DNA of 64,000 nucleotides from Ancylobacter moscoviensis (GCF_007559435.1 NZ_VMBP01000002.1:248001-312000), one strand, 5' to 3'. Shown: positions 18,035-26,997, counted from the first letter of the stretch. Translations and numbers: made by a program. Notes: generated from the sequence alone by a model not told the origin.

Positions 18035-18888
18035 CACCAGCTCCCCGAAGCCCCGCCGCCGCCGGAAGAGCCGCCGCCACCCGAGAAACCGCCGCCTCCA
18101 CCGCCCGACCAGCCGCCTCCACCGGACCAGCCGCCGCGCGTGGGGCGGTCGTTCCATTCCCAGTTCGACACGCCGCCGGCGGCAGCGGCATTGCGGCCGC
18201 GCCCCACCCGGCGCGAGCGGCCGTAGCGGATCTGGTGATAGAGGACATAGAGCCAGAACAGGAACATCGCGATCCCGAACAGCAGGAACACCCAGTCGTC
18301 GAAGGTGAGGGCCGGTTCTTCCGCCTGTCGCGCCCGCGCTTCGGCCTCGGCGGGATCGAGATTGAGCACCTCGAGAACGGCATCCGTCCCCTTGTCGATG
18401 CCGCCGGCGAAATCGCCGGAGCGGAAGGCCGGGATGATAGCGGTGCGGATGATGGTGCTGGCCACGGCGTCAGGCAGGATGCCTTCGAGGCCGTAGCCGA
18501 CCTCGATGCGCACCTTGCGCTCGTTTGGCGCAACCAGCAGCAGCGCGCCGTTGTCCTTGTCGGTCTGGCCGAGCTGCCAGTGGCGGAAGAGCTGGTTGGC
18601 ATAGTCCTCGATCTCGATGCCGTCGAGCGAGGGGACGGTGGCGACGACGAACTGGTCCGTCGTCTTGCCCTCCTGTGCCGCCAGCTTGGCTTCCAGCGCG
18701 GCGCGCTGACCGGCATCGAGAATGCCGGCCGCATCGACCACCCGTCCGCTGAGGGGCGGGAAGGCAAGCTCCGCCCGCGCCGTGCCGGCCAGCACGAGGG
18801 CGAGCAGGACCAGCGTGACGGCGAACGCGCGCGCGGCAAAGGGCGCGGCGAGGGATGCGGCCTGGGACCGGGCGGTACGGGCGAGCAT
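18034..18888 (-). CDS. YgcG-like TPM-domain envelope protein (first copy)
   Basis: A 284-residue exported protein. A signal peptide (about 1-39, ending 'GTARA') leads into a TPM domain at about 40-180 ('VVDAAGILDAGQRAALEAKLAAQEGKTTDQFVVATV'). Next come a linker with one membrane helix near 200-220 and a C-terminal tail made mainly of Gly and Ser with Trp and Phe ('SGGGGGGFSGGGG'). The tail is standard for the family. The gene lies 19 bp after lemA and overlaps the second TPM gene. It is probably a periplasmic domain anchored in the inner membrane that acts with LemA; its activity is not known. Confidence 0.9.
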   Translation of the reverse strand: MLARTARSQAASLAAPFAARAFAVTLVLLALVLAGTARAELAFPPLSGRVVDAAGILDAGQRAALEAKLAAQEGKTTDQFVVATVPSLDGIEIEDYANQLFRHWQLGQTDKDNGALLLVAPNERKVRIEVGYGLEGILPDAVASTIIRTAIIPAFRSGDFAGGIDKGTDAVLEVLNLDPAEAEARARQAEEPALTFDDWVFLLFGIAMFLFWLYVLYHQIRYGRSRRVGRGRNAAAAGGVSNWEWNDRPTRGGWSGGGGWSGGGGGGFSGGGGSSGGGGASGSW

Positions 18889-18907
18889 GGCGCCGCTCAG
18901 CGAGACG

Positions 18908-19528
18908 TCAGTTGAACTTCACCTGCGGCACCTTCATCTGCTCCTCGGAGATGGTGAAGGTCTCCATCGGCTTGTTGCCGCGGTAGAGCGTCGAGGCCCA
19001 GATGATGCCGGGGAAGGTGCGCAGCTCGGTGTTGTAGACGCGCACCGCCTCGATGTAGTCGCGCCGCGCCACGGCGATGCGGTTCTCGGTGCCTTCGATC
19101 TGCGCCTGCAAGGCGAGGAAGTTCTGGTTCGACTTCAGGTCCGGATAGGCTTCCGAGACGGCGATCAGCCGGCCGAGCGCGCTGGAGAGCTGTGCCTGCG
19201 CGTTCTGGAACTGCTTGAACTGCTCGGGGTCGGTGATGGTGGAGGCGTCGACCTTGATGGAGGTGGCGTTGGCGCGGGCCTCCGTCACCTGGGTCAGCAC
19301 GTCCTTCTCCTGCTGGGCGTAGCCCTTCACCGTCTCGACGAGGTTGGGGATCAGCTCGGCACGGCGCTGGTACTGGTTCAGCACCTCGCTCCAGGCGGCC
19401 TTTGCCTTCTCTTCCTGGGTGGGAATGGTGTTGACCCCGCAGCCGGCGAGGCCGAGCGAGGCCACGGCGAGGAACAGGATGGCGGCGAGGCGGCGTCCGG
19501 CGCCAGCGAGGACGAGAGAATTCGACAT
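18908..19528 (-). CDS. lemA: LemA family lipoprotein-like protein
   Basis: A 206-residue envelope protein. The N-terminal 30 residues form an export signal ending 'LGLAGCGVN', an LAGC lipobox, so it is probably a lipoprotein. The rest is the long helical LemA core: 'KAAWSEVLNQYQRRAELIPNLVETVKGYA' and 'LGRLIAVSEAYPDLKSNQNF'. The start ATG at 19528 places the signal at the terminus. LemA proteins are widespread and poorly understood, often encoded with TPM proteins as here, and linked to envelope stress in some bacteria. First gene of a three-gene operon. Confidence 0.93.
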   Translation of the reverse strand: MSNSLVLAGAGRRLAAILFLAVASLGLAGCGVNTIPTQEEKAKAAWSEVLNQYQRRAELIPNLVETVKGYAQQEKDVLTQVTEARANATSIKVDASTITDPEQFKQFQNAQAQLSSALGRLIAVSEAYPDLKSNQNFLALQAQIEGTENRIAVARRDYIEAVRVYNTELRTFPGIIWASTLYRGNKPMETFTISEEQMKVPQVKFN

Positions 19529-19663
19529 GTGGGTGCCCCAAGCTCGACGCCGCTCCTGTGCGGCGCCGGATACCTTATAGGCCGCGTGTCCGACACAGGC
19601 CATGGGGAAGGTCGGGAGCAGGCCGGATCGCCCGCGCGGGCGCTGCGCGGCGGAGCCCGCCGG

Positions 19664-19954
19664 CTAGCGCCGGATACGGATCTGCCGGTCCACGCAGCGC
19701 CGGCCGACAAGGCATTGAGCCTCGTCGGCGGTCTTAACCCACGCCGGCCGCGTCGTCTGCGACGGCAGGCAGTAGCTGACGTTGACGACGAACAGCTCAT
19801 AGATGTTCGGCCCCGTGGCGATCACGGCCTGGCCGTTCTTCTGCACCAGCGCCCGCGTGGCGGCGCAGCTCATGGCGAGCGAGTTGGGCAGCGTCTGCGC
19901 GAGCGCCGGCGCCGCGGCGAGGAGCAGGGGAATCGACAACAGGGCGGTCCGCAT
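19664..19954 (-). CDS. Small secreted protein with four cysteines (96 aa)
   Basis: I do not recognise a family. Residues 1-19 form a clear Sec signal (MRTALLSIPLLLAAAPALA then Q). The 77-residue mature chain has four cysteines, in 'AMSCAA', 'SYCLPS', 'AQCLVG' and 'RRCVDR', and ends in a basic 'RQIRIRR'. Two disulfides in the periplasm are likely. It lies between lemA and the tRNA on the minus strand with its own upstream gap. An N-terminal extension is possible in frame but would bury the signal peptide. Confidence 0.7.
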   Translation of the reverse strand: MRTALLSIPLLLAAAPALAQTLPNSLAMSCAATRALVQKNGQAVIATGPNIYELFVVNVSYCLPSQTTRPAWVKTADEAQCLVGRRCVDRQIRIRR

Positions 19955-20115
19955 GTTCAGTCTCGTAACCCGACAGGCTCGCGCCCCCTCCGGCAGCGCC
20001 GACGGCGCGAGCATCCTGTATCTAGGACGACACCCCTTCGCCGCCAATCCCATCGGTCGATAAGAAAGGACGCAGGGCCAGGAGACCTTGGACGGCGAGG
20101 GACAATCGGCGGATT

Positions 20116-20191
20116 TGGTGGGCCCGGCAGGACTCGAACCTGCAACCAGACCGTTATGAGCGGCCGGCTCTAACCATTGAGCTACAGGCCC
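20116..20191 (-). tRNA. ileX: tRNA-Ile(CAU)
   Basis: Read on the minus strand, a 76-nt cloverleaf starts GGGCCTGTAGCTC and ends with an encoded CCA. The acceptor stem pairs GGGCCTG with CGGGCCC (one G-U pair). The D-loop GGTTAGAG and T-arm GGTTCGAGTCC are canonical. The anticodon loop CTCATAA carries CAU. The sequence follows E. coli ileX closely, so this is the isoleucine tRNA whose C34 is changed to lysidine by TilS to read AUA, not a methionine tRNA. No integrase or att duplication is seen near it. Confidence 0.93.
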
Positions 20192-20378
20192 TTCCGGCGG
20201 CGCAGGGCGAGCGTCGGCGGGCGGCGGAAACTAGCAAATGGCCGTGCGCGCGCCAACCGGCCAGCCATCGCCGTCCACGCCGGCGTGTGCGATACAGCCT
20301 CGCCGCAATACCGCCGCCTTCCCGAAGTGGTCTGCGCCGGTGCCGTTTCGTCATGCGGCTGGTTCGAGGAAAGAAGAC

Positions 20379-21104
20379 ATGAAGCTGATCCGCGCCTCCC
20401 TGTGCGCCGTCGCGCTCGTCGCGACCCTGACGCCGCTCGCCGCGCAGGACCTCTCCACCGGCCCCCGGCGCCCGGTCCTCACCGTCTCCGGCGAGGGCAA
20501 GGCGAGCGCTGCGCCCGACATGGCGACTCTCTCTTCCGGCGTGGTGAGCGAGGGCAAGACGGCGCGCGAGGCGCTCGACGCCAATTCCTCCGCCGTCGCG
20601 CAGATGATCGCCGCGATCAAGGCGGCCGGCGTGGAAGGGCGCGACGTGTTCACCTCGGGCTTCTCGGTCCAGCCGCAATACGCGCCGCCGAAGAAGGACA
20701 GCAGCGAGGCGCCGCGCATCACCGGCTATCAGGTCAGCAACAACGTCACCGTGCGGGTGCGTGATCTCGCCAAGCTGGGCAGCCTGCTGGACGAACTGGT
20801 GACCAAGGGCGCCAACCAGATCGGCGGCATCGCCTTCGACATTTCCGAGCCGGGCAAGCTGACGGACGCCGCCCGCGCCGCCGCGGTGAAGGACGCCCGT
20901 CATCAGGCGGAGATCATCGCCGAGGCGAGCGGGGTGCGCATCGTGCGCGTCGTGTCGATTTCCGGCGAGGGCGGGCCGCGGCCGATGCCGCGCATGATGT
21001 CGGCGCCGGCGATGATGATGAAGGAGGATTCGGTGCCGGTGGAAGCCGGCGAAACCGAGGTCCGCGCCGGCGTCTCCATCACCTATGAGATCGAGCCGCG
21101 CTGA
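20379..21104 (+). CDS. SIMPL (DUF541) domain periplasmic protein
   Basis: A 241-residue exported protein. The signal peptide covers about 1-22 ('CAVALVATLTPLAAQ'). The rest is the SIMPL/DUF541 domain: 'LTVSGEGKASAAPDMATLSSGVVSEGKTAREALDANS', 'ITGYQVSNNVTVRVRDLAKLGSLLDELV' and 'AVKDARHQAEIIAEASGV'. Oligomeric relatives sit in the periplasm or outer membrane (e.g. YggE, Brucella BP26) and have been tied to oxidative stress or act as antigens. The ATG at 20379 follows GAGGAAAGAAGAC. Its 3' end overlaps the convergent lipid kinase gene by 26 bp. Confidence 0.92.
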   Translation: MKLIRASLCAVALVATLTPLAAQDLSTGPRRPVLTVSGEGKASAAPDMATLSSGVVSEGKTAREALDANSSAVAQMIAAIKAAGVEGRDVFTSGFSVQPQYAPPKKDSSEAPRITGYQVSNNVTVRVRDLAKLGSLLDELVTKGANQIGGIAFDISEPGKLTDAARAAAVKDARHQAEIIAEASGVRIVRVVSISGEGGPRPMPRMMSAPAMMMKEDSVPVEAGETEVRAGVSITYEIEPR

Positions 21105-22041
21105 GCGGCCTGCGCCAGCCGGCCGCGTCGGACGCGGCCGGAGCCTTCCTTCCGCGCGGTACCAGCAGCTTCAGCCCGCGCGGAAGGATCCGATAGTCGA
21201 GCGGCATCCTTTCGCGGCCGAGCTCACCGTCGGTCGAGACCCAGCTGCGGTCACGGTTCGGCCGGTCGAGCGTGATCCGGTGCCCGGTCAGGGTGACGAT
21301 GCCGGGATTCCCGCGCCAGTTGTCGGTCACCATGTCGGCGCCCGCCTTGAGCAGCGCCAGGCCGCCGCGATCCTCGGCCACGTGAAGTTCGAGGAGACCC
21401 TCGTCGAGATGCTCGCGCCGCCAGCCCGGCCCGGTGAAGCGGTTGACCGAGATGAGCGCGGCGAAGGCGCGGTAGCTGTGAGGGATGCCGTCCACCGTCA
21501 CGTCGAGGTCGAAGCGGCCGGTGCGGCGCAGGGCATAGGCCGCCGCGATCGCCACCGCCAGGAAGCGCCAGAGCTTGCGCCGCCGCACCGTCTCGCGGGC
21601 GCGCGCCATCTGGCTGAAGAAACCCATGCCGGAAATGGTGTGGAACGTCCGCCCGTTGAGCGTTCCCAGATCGACTTCGGCGGCTTCGGCCTCGTCCAGC
21701 GCGGCGATGGCCGCGGAGAGGTCGCCGGTGGGCATGCCGATGTCGCGGGCGAGCAGGTTCAGGGTGCCGAGCGGCAGGATGCCGAGCACCTTGCCCGACT
21801 GCTGGAGGCTGCGCGCAGCGAGGCTCACGGTGCCGTCGCCACCGCCGACGATCACCGTGTCGTGCTGCCCCTGGCCGGAGCTGCGAATGGCGCGCAGGAG
21901 CTCCTTTCCGCCCAGCAGACGGACTTCCACCTTCCGCCCGTCGCTCCCCAGCCCTTTCTCCACGAGCCGGCGTACCTCCTCGGCGTTGTGGTCGAGCAGG
22001 GTGCCCGCGCGGGCGTTCAGAAGAACCAGGACATGGTGCAT
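21079..22041 (-). CDS. Diacylglycerol/lipid kinase family protein
   Basis: A 320-residue cytoplasmic kinase of the DAGK catalytic (YegS/BmrU) family. The nucleotide loop 'VGGGDGTVSLAARSL' near residue 65 and the substrate-site block 'LGILPLGTLNLLARDIGMP' near 90 are both conserved. The C-terminal half is the expected beta sandwich ('EHLDEGLLELHVAE'). Family members phosphorylate diacylglycerol, phosphatidylglycerol or sphingoid lipids; which one cannot be read from sequence. The tail ends in a short basic low-complexity stretch and overlaps the SIMPL gene tail to tail. Confidence 0.9.
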   Translation of the reverse strand: MHHVLVLLNARAGTLLDHNAEEVRRLVEKGLGSDGRKVEVRLLGGKELLRAIRSSGQGQHDTVIVGGGDGTVSLAARSLQQSGKVLGILPLGTLNLLARDIGMPTGDLSAAIAALDEAEAAEVDLGTLNGRTFHTISGMGFFSQMARARETVRRRKLWRFLAVAIAAAYALRRTGRFDLDVTVDGIPHSYRAFAALISVNRFTGPGWRREHLDEGLLELHVAEDRGGLALLKAGADMVTDNWRGNPGIVTLTGHRITLDRPNRDRSWVSTDGELGRERMPLDYRILPRGLKLLVPRGRKAPAASDAAGWRRPLSAARSHR

Positions 22042-22230
22042 GGAGAGACCGGAATCGGCGAGGGGAGAGAGATATTCCCGCGTGATTGCGGCACTGCGAA
22101 GAGCTTAGTGAGGTGAGCGAGCGGTAGGTGTAGATTTCCTTCCCGGTGGATGGGGCGGCTCGATTGCGTCGGCCGTGGGGATGCGCCACTGAATCGGTAT
22201 CGCCGGGGCGCCGGCAGCGGAGATGCGGTT

Positions 22231-22617
22231 ATGGCAGGTGGCGTGTCGATCCTTCGTCTGCGGGCCGGCTTTCTGGTGCTGGCGGCGCTGACGTTCATCT
22301 CCTTCAGCGCCGGCCGCTGGGCGGCGACCCTGCTCTCGCTCGGCTGGGTGTGGGCGGCACTGATCGGCATCGCGGTGGCGGCGCTCATTGCGCTCGTCGT
22401 CATCAGGCTGGATCGCGTCGCCTATTTCGGTATCGCCGCCGTGGTGACGCTGTTCGGCGCCTACACCGCTTATGACTTCGCGCGCGGTCCCATCGACTGG
22501 TCGCAGGGCTGGGCCCTCGTCGCGGCCCTTGTGCCGGGTGCGCTGCTGGCGGCGGCGTTCTGGGATTTCCGCCATCTGGTGGGTGAGATCCGCGCCTGGG
22601 CCAACAGCCGGGCCTGA
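22231..22617 (+). CDS. Small membrane protein with four helices (128 aa)
   Basis: No known family recognised. From the ATG at 22231 the protein has four likely membrane helices at about 10-28, 32-58, 64-84 and 93-111, with few polar residues between them, and a short soluble tail ('WDFRHLVGEIRAWANSRA'). An in-frame start further upstream (22150) would add an Arg-rich leader with no similarity to a signal and is less likely. It diverges from the lipid kinase and is tail to tail with the Sel1 gene. An inner-membrane location is the only safe statement. Confidence 0.7.
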   Translation: MAGGVSILRLRAGFLVLAALTFISFSAGRWAATLLSLGWVWAALIGIAVAALIALVVIRLDRVAYFGIAAVVTLFGAYTAYDFARGPIDWSQGWALVAALVPGALLAAAFWDFRHLVGEIRAWANSRA

Positions 22618-22651
22618 GGGGGCGGCTGCCCCTGTGCTCGGTTGAGGGTAT

Positions 22652-23653
22652 CTAGGTGGGGTGACGGGGCGCCGCTGTCCGTGAGTTGAAGTGGGCCCGC
22701 AGCCGGGCGAGCAGGGTGCGGGGACGTCGCGGCCGCTGCTCCGTGCTCGACGGTGACGTCGCGGGCTCGGCCTGTGAAGCCAGCTCGGCATCGCGAGCCC
22801 GCTCGAATTGCCGGGCGGCGGAGTCCGGATCGGAAAGGCCACCGAGGCCCGCGGCCAGCGCCGCCGCATAGGCGCGCAGGTCGCCCGCCTCGCCGCTTTC
22901 GCTGGCGGCCCGTTCGAGAGCTCGAAGGGCGAGCCGCCGCAGTTCCGGCTGCGGTGCCTCGCGCAGGGCGGCGCCGACATTGCGGCAGAAGGCCGGAACG
23001 CCGTTGGCGATGGACCGGGCGAACCACGGTAGTGCGAAGTCGAGCCGACCGGTAAGCTCCAGAAGCAGCCGCGCATAGTCGAACTGGCCGCGATAGTCCT
23101 CGCCTTCGGCGCCGCGCCGATACCAGCGCAGGGCCGCCGCCGGACGCGCCGGACGATCCCAGCCATGTTCGACGAAGCGGCCGAGCATGGTCATCGCCTT
23201 GGCGTTGCCGCCCCAGGCGGAGCGCATGTACCAGACCCGCGCCTCGCGCCGGTCCGGGGGCACGCCGCGGCCGTCGAGCAGCAGGGTGGCCAAGTTGAAC
23301 TGTGCCCAGCCATGTCCCGCTTCGGCGGCCTGGCGATAGTGACGCGCCGCCTCGGCGGCATCGGGGGCCGTGCCCCAGCCCAATTCGTGGCAGCGCCCCA
23401 CCATGTTGACGCCGTCCATGCTGCCGGCGCTCGCGGCGACACGGAACCAGCGAAGGCCCGCCGCCGGGTTGGCCAGCACACCGTGGCCATCCACCAGCAT
23501 CTGGCCCCAGGCGATCTGGGCGTTCACCAGTCCGTTCAGTGCCGCCGCCTCCACCCAGCGGGCGGCTTCCTCGGGCCGCTCACTGATGCGCGCGCGCAAC
23601 ACATCCGGACCCATTCGCTGGAGCTCTGTGTAGGAAATCCACGCCTCGCGCAT
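22652..23653 (-). CDS. Sel1-repeat protein next to the siderophore receptor
   Basis: A 333-residue protein with about five Sel1-like TPR repeats at roughly 25-215. Repeat signatures include 'AQIAWGQMLVDGHGVLANPAAGLRWFRVAA' and 'AQFNLATLLLDGRGVPPDRREARVWYM'. No signal peptide is seen, so it is probably cytoplasmic. The C-terminal 40 residues are Ser/Arg-rich and likely disordered. The gene diverges from the TonB-dependent receptor, and a Sel1 gene is also found beside piuA-piuC in Pseudomonas aeruginosa (PA4516), so an iron-linked role is plausible though unproved. I use the ATG at 23653 (MREAWISY). Confidence 0.85.
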   Translation of the reverse strand: MREAWISYTELQRMGPDVLRARISERPEEAARWVEAAALNGLVNAQIAWGQMLVDGHGVLANPAAGLRWFRVAASAGSMDGVNMVGRCHELGWGTAPDAAEAARHYRQAAEAGHGWAQFNLATLLLDGRGVPPDRREARVWYMRSAWGGNAKAMTMLGRFVEHGWDRPARPAAALRWYRRGAEGEDYRGQFDYARLLLELTGRLDFALPWFARSIANGVPAFCRNVGAALREAPQPELRRLALRALERAASESGEAGDLRAYAAALAAGLGGLSDPDSAARQFERARDAELASQAEPATSPSSTEQRPRRPRTLLARLRAHFNSRTAAPRHPT

Positions 23654-23773
23654 GGGCCCGCCGCCATTCTTCGCCTTGCCACCGCCCCCTGCCAGACAAA
23701 GGCAATGGGCCTGATATCGTTGTGTCACATAAGGTATCGGCCAGTTTATCGGCAATACGTCCTGCGAACTCTT

Positions 23774-23794
23774 AGTTTTTAATAATTAAAAACT
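23774..23794. promoter_or_regulatory. AT-rich 21-bp palindrome upstream of the receptor
   Basis: AGTTTTTAAT and ATTAAAAACT meet around a central A in the 259-bp divergent region between the Sel1 and receptor genes. It is a near-perfect dyad in otherwise GC-rich DNA, of the size bound by Fur-family repressors. The exact regulator (Fur, Irr or RirA) cannot be told from this. Confidence 0.5.
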
Positions 23795-23859
23795 GTGATT
23801 TTGAATTGCTATAGAAGGTCGAGGTTGGAACAGATAAAAAACATAATGTTTGAAGCGGG

Positions 23860-23875
23860 TTAGAATCGCGTCTAA
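23860..23875. promoter_or_regulatory. Candidate Irr-like (ICE) box before the receptor gene
   Basis: TTAGA, six bases, TCTAA, centred 45 bp upstream of the receptor ATG. The rhizobial iron control element recognised by Irr has the arms TTAGAA and TTCTAA three bases apart; this site keeps the outer five bases of each arm but is one base longer. The position over the promoter or leader of an iron-uptake gene supports the idea. Confidence 0.45.
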
Positions 23876-23912
23876 TAGCCCCATAAAGAAGCCAATAAGG
23901 GGTTGGGGTCCG

Positions 23913-26225
23913 ATGAAGACATTGAAGACGCTTCGCGATACTACACCAAATGCAGCCGTAACGGCTGGTCTTGCCGTTACCATGTCGGCATTCCCGATGT
24001 TCGGCGCCGTGGCGCAGCAGGCGGCCGCGCCGGCCTCCAGCGAGGAACTGCCGACGGTCACGGTGGAAGGCGAGGGTTCTCCTGCCAATACGCTCGAAGC
24101 GAACACCGGGCTTTCGCGTCTGCCCGGCACTGTCCAGGACACGCCCCAGACCGTTCAGGTCATCACTCAGGAAGTCATGCAGGAGCAGGGCGTCACGACG
24201 CTTGAGCAGGCTCTGCGCAACGTTCCGGGCGTCACCGTCGGCATCGGCGAGGGCGGCGGTGGCATGAACGGCGACCAGTTCCGTATCCGCGGCTTCCAGG
24301 CCAAGGGCGACATCTACATCAACGGCCTGCGCGATTTCGGCGTCTATGTGCGCGACAGCTTCGCCTATGAGAGCGTCGAGGTCTTCAAGGGGCCGTCCTC
24401 CGAGAGCTTCGGTGCCGGCACCACGGGCGGCGTGATCAACTCCACGCTCAAGCAGGCGCATATCGGTGACAAGTACGACTTCGAGGGCCAGTTCGGCACC
24501 GGTCCGCTCTATCGCGGCGTCTTCGACTTCAACAAGCAGCTCGACGCGACGACGGCCGTGCGCATCGTCGGCATGGTCAACGAGCAGGACATCGCCGACC
24601 GCGATCATGTCGAGTCGAACCGCTACGGCCTGATGGCGGATGTCGGCTTCGGTCTCGGCACCGACCAGACCCTGCACCTGAACTACCTGTACCAGAACGG
24701 CGAGCGCACGCCGGACTACGGCGTTCCGGTCGTCACCCCCGGCTTCGGCGACGTGGCGCGCTTCGGCTCGCTCGGCAAGCCGGTGACGGAATGGGGCGTG
24801 CCGCGCTCGACCTTCTATGGAAAGGTCACCGACCGCGACAAGACCGAGACCAATATGTTCACCGCCAACTACAAGCGGGAGGTGAACGACTGGCTGACCA
24901 TCACCAACGACTCGCGGATCGGCTATTACACCCGCGACTTCGCCACGACCGTGCCGGGCTGCGGCAGCAGCACCACGTCGGAAGCGGCCTATGAGGCGAG
25001 CTGCACGGGCCAGTTCTTCAACGGCGGCAATCCGGCGATCTCCTTCGGCGGCGGCAATCCGGGCTTCGACCAGACGAGCTGGAGCGGCCAGAACATCACG
25101 ACCGCGATCGCCAAGTTCAATACCGGCTTCCTGCGCCATGAACTGGTAGCCGGCATCGACATGTACTTCGTCGACGACGAGCGCACGCTGATCTCGGTGA
25201 ACGGCTCCAAGGGCACGTCGACGATCTACAACCCGATCTATGCCAACACGACGGGGTACTTCCTCTATCCGAACCCGTTCGGCAATAACGGCCAGCGCGA
25301 ATCGAGCGCCACCGACTTCGGCGCGTTCGTCAGCGACCGCATCTGGCTGACCGACCAGCTCTCGATCCTGGGCGGCGTGCGCTACGACAATTACTCCTCG
25401 GATTACAGCTTCTGGTGCGTCGGTTCGAGCTGCGCCAACGGCAGCAACAGCTGGACCTACGCGGACTCCAGCACCAACTTCTGGAGCCCGAAGGCGAGCG
25501 TGATCTGGGAGCCGACCGACAACCAGACCTACTACGTCTCCTGGGCGCGTTCGTTCTCGCCGCAGGGCATGTTCCCGACCAACGACATCACCGTCGTCAA
25601 CCCGACCCAGAACAACCTCGAGCCCGAGAAGAACGAGACCTATGAAGCCGGCTTCAAGGTCGCGCTGCTCGATGGCCGCCTCGGCTTCACCGGCTCGCTG
25701 TTCCGCGTCGACAAGAGCAACGCCTTCTACACCGACCCGGTGACCGGCGACACGGTGGAGACCGGCGAGAACCAGCGCGTGCAGGGCGTCGAGCTCGGCC
25801 TGACCGGCAACATCACGCCGGCGTGGACCATCCAGGCCGCCTACGCCTACTACGACAGCGAGATCCAGACCTCGACCACCGCATCCTATATCGGCAACGA
25901 GGTGCCCTTCGTCTCGCAGAACAACTTCACGCTCTGGACGACCTATGAGCTGACGAAGGACTGGCTGACCACCGTTCCCGGCAAGCTGCTGGTTGGTGCG
26001 GGCGTCACCTATGCCGACCAGTACTACACCAACAGCGCCAACACCGCGATCATCCCCGAGACCTTCTCGCTCGATGCTCTGGTGTCCTACGAATACGAGA
26101 ACTACCGCGTCGCGCTGAACGCCTACAACCTGACCGACGAGCTGAACTACTCGGCGGGCTGGGGCAACCGTGCGGTGCCGGCTGCGGGACGTACCTTCGT
26201 CCTGACCGTCGGGGCCACTTTCTGA
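23913..26225 (+). CDS. TonB-dependent siderophore receptor
   Basis: A 770-residue outer-membrane receptor for ferric siderophores. The start MKTLKTLRD leads into a signal peptide (about 1-40). A TonB-box-like '[10 protein letters not shown]' follows near 48, then the plug with '[28 protein letters not shown]' and '[25 protein letters not shown]' (about 70-190), then the 22-strand barrel ending in the terminal Phe needed for Bam assembly ('LTVGATF'). I prefer the ATG at 23913; a TTG at 23850 would add a non-signal leader. It is followed by piuC, the usual order in catechol and monomeric siderophore systems. Iron repression is likely from the palindromes upstream. Confidence 0.95.
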   Translation: MKTLKTLRDTTPNAAVTAGLAVTMSAFPMFGAVAQQAAAPASSEELPTVTVEGEGSPANTLEANTGLSRLPGTVQDTPQTVQVITQEVMQEQGVTTLEQALRNVPGVTVGIGEGGGGMNGDQFRIRGFQAKGDIYINGLRDFGVYVRDSFAYESVEVFKGPSSESFGAGTTGGVINSTLKQAHIGDKYDFEGQFGTGPLYRGVFDFNKQLDATTAVRIVGMVNEQDIADRDHVESNRYGLMADVGFGLGTDQTLHLNYLYQNGERTPDYGVPVVTPGFGDVARFGSLGKPVTEWGVPRSTFYGKVTDRDKTETNMFTANYKREVNDWLTITNDSRIGYYTRDFATTVPGCGSSTTSEAAYEASCTGQFFNGGNPAISFGGGNPGFDQTSWSGQNITTAIAKFNTGFLRHELVAGIDMYFVDDERTLISVNGSKGTSTIYNPIYANTTGYFLYPNPFGNNGQRESSATDFGAFVSDRIWLTDQLSILGGVRYDNYSSDYSFWCVGSSCANGSNSWTYADSSTNFWSPKASVIWEPTDNQTYYVSWARSFSPQGMFPTNDITVVNPTQNNLEPEKNETYEAGFKVALLDGRLGFTGSLFRVDKSNAFYTDPVTGDTVETGENQRVQGVELGLTGNITPAWTIQAAYAYYDSEIQTSTTASYIGNEVPFVSQNNFTLWTTYELTKDWLTTVPGKLLVGAGVTYADQYYTNSANTAIIPETFSLDALVSYEYENYRVALNAYNLTDELNYSAGWGNRAVPAAGRTFVLTVGATF

Positions 26226-26257
26226 GGCTCCTCCCGATCCGATCGACCGTCACATCT

Positions 26258-26294
26258 GGGGGAGAGCCGGAACCACCGGCTTTCCCCCTCTTTT
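26258..26294 (+). terminator. Hairpin terminator between the receptor and piuC
   Basis: A 13-bp stem (GGGGGAGAGCCGG with CCGGCTTTCCCCC, one G-U pair), a 5-nt loop and then TCTTTTC. It lies 32 bp after the receptor stop and ends 20 bp before the piuC ATG. It should terminate most transcripts and leave piuC at a lower level by read-through. Confidence 0.8.
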
Positions 26295-26313
26295 CATTTC
26301 CGGACCCCGACCG

Positions 26314-26997
26314 ATGCTGATCCAGATTCCCGATATCCTGACGCGCGAGGAAGTCGCCCATTGCCGCCGCGTGCTGGAATCCTCGCCATGGGTGGACGGG
26401 CGCGTGACCGCCGGCCAGCAGGCGGCCCGGACCAAGCTGAACCTGCAGATCCCGGTGGAGTCCAAGGAGGCGGCGGATCTCGGCGACATCGTGCTGCGCG
26501 CGCTGGGGCGCAACCCGGTCTTCAATTCGGCCGTGATGCCGCTGCGCGTCCTGCCGCCGATGTTCAACCGCTACGACGTCGGCATGAAGTTCGGCGCCCA
26601 TGTCGACGGCTCGATCCGGGCCATTCCCGGCACCGGCATGCGGATGCGCGCGGACGTGTCGACCACGATCTTCCTCACCGAGCCCGAGGACTATGACGGC
26701 GGCGAGCTGGTCATCGAGGACACCTACGGCGTACACGAGGTGAAGCTGCCGGCGGGGCACGCGGTGGTCTATCCGGCTTCCAGCCTGCACAGCGTCAATG
26801 AGATCACCCGTGGCAGCCGCTGGGGCTCGTTCTTCTGGTCGCAGTCGATGATCAAGGATCAGGAGCGCCGCGCCATGCTCTACGATCTCGACCGCGCCAT
26901 CATCGGCACGCGCACTAAGCTGCCGGACGAGGATCCGGCCGTGCTGCAGCTGGCCAACGTCTATCACAACCTGCTGCGGCACTGGGCCGAGCTGTGA
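26314..26997 (+). CDS. piuC: Fe(II)/2-oxoglutarate dioxygenase, PiuC/YbiX type
   Basis: A 227-residue cytoplasmic PKHD-type hydroxylase. The iron triad is H96 and D98 in 'GAHVDGS' and H159 in 'ASSLHS', with R169 in 'RGSRWGS' placed to bind 2-oxoglutarate. The sequence follows Pseudomonas PiuC and E. coli YbiX along its whole length. Genes for these enzymes are regularly placed after TonB siderophore receptors, as here, and influence uptake of siderophores and siderophore-like drugs; the natural substrate is unknown. The 88-bp gap from the receptor contains a strong terminator. Confidence 0.95.
   Translation: MLIQIPDILTREEVAHCRRVLESSPWVDGRVTAGQQAARTKLNLQIPVESKEAADLGDIVLRALGRNPVFNSAVMPLRVLPPMFNRYDVGMKFGAHVDGSIRAIPGTGMRMRADVSTTIFLTEPEDYDGGELVIEDTYGVHEVKLPAGHAVVYPASSLHSVNEITRGSRWGSFFWSQSMIKDQERRAMLYDLDRAIIGTRTKLPDEDPAVLQLANVYHNLLRHWAEL

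Noticed and set aside
20116-20191. tRNA as an integration site for a mobile element
   Set aside because: No integrase, no repeated tRNA end and ordinary core genes on both sides.
20116-20191. Calling the CAU tRNA a methionine tRNA
   Set aside because: The body follows the isoleucine (AUA) ileX type, including the acceptor stem and the GGTTAGAG D-loop, rather than initiator or elongator Met tRNA.
23850-23912. TTG start at 23850 for the siderophore receptor
   Set aside because: It places 21 non-hydrophobic residues before a normal signal peptide and overlaps the ICE-like operator; the ATG at 23913 fits better.
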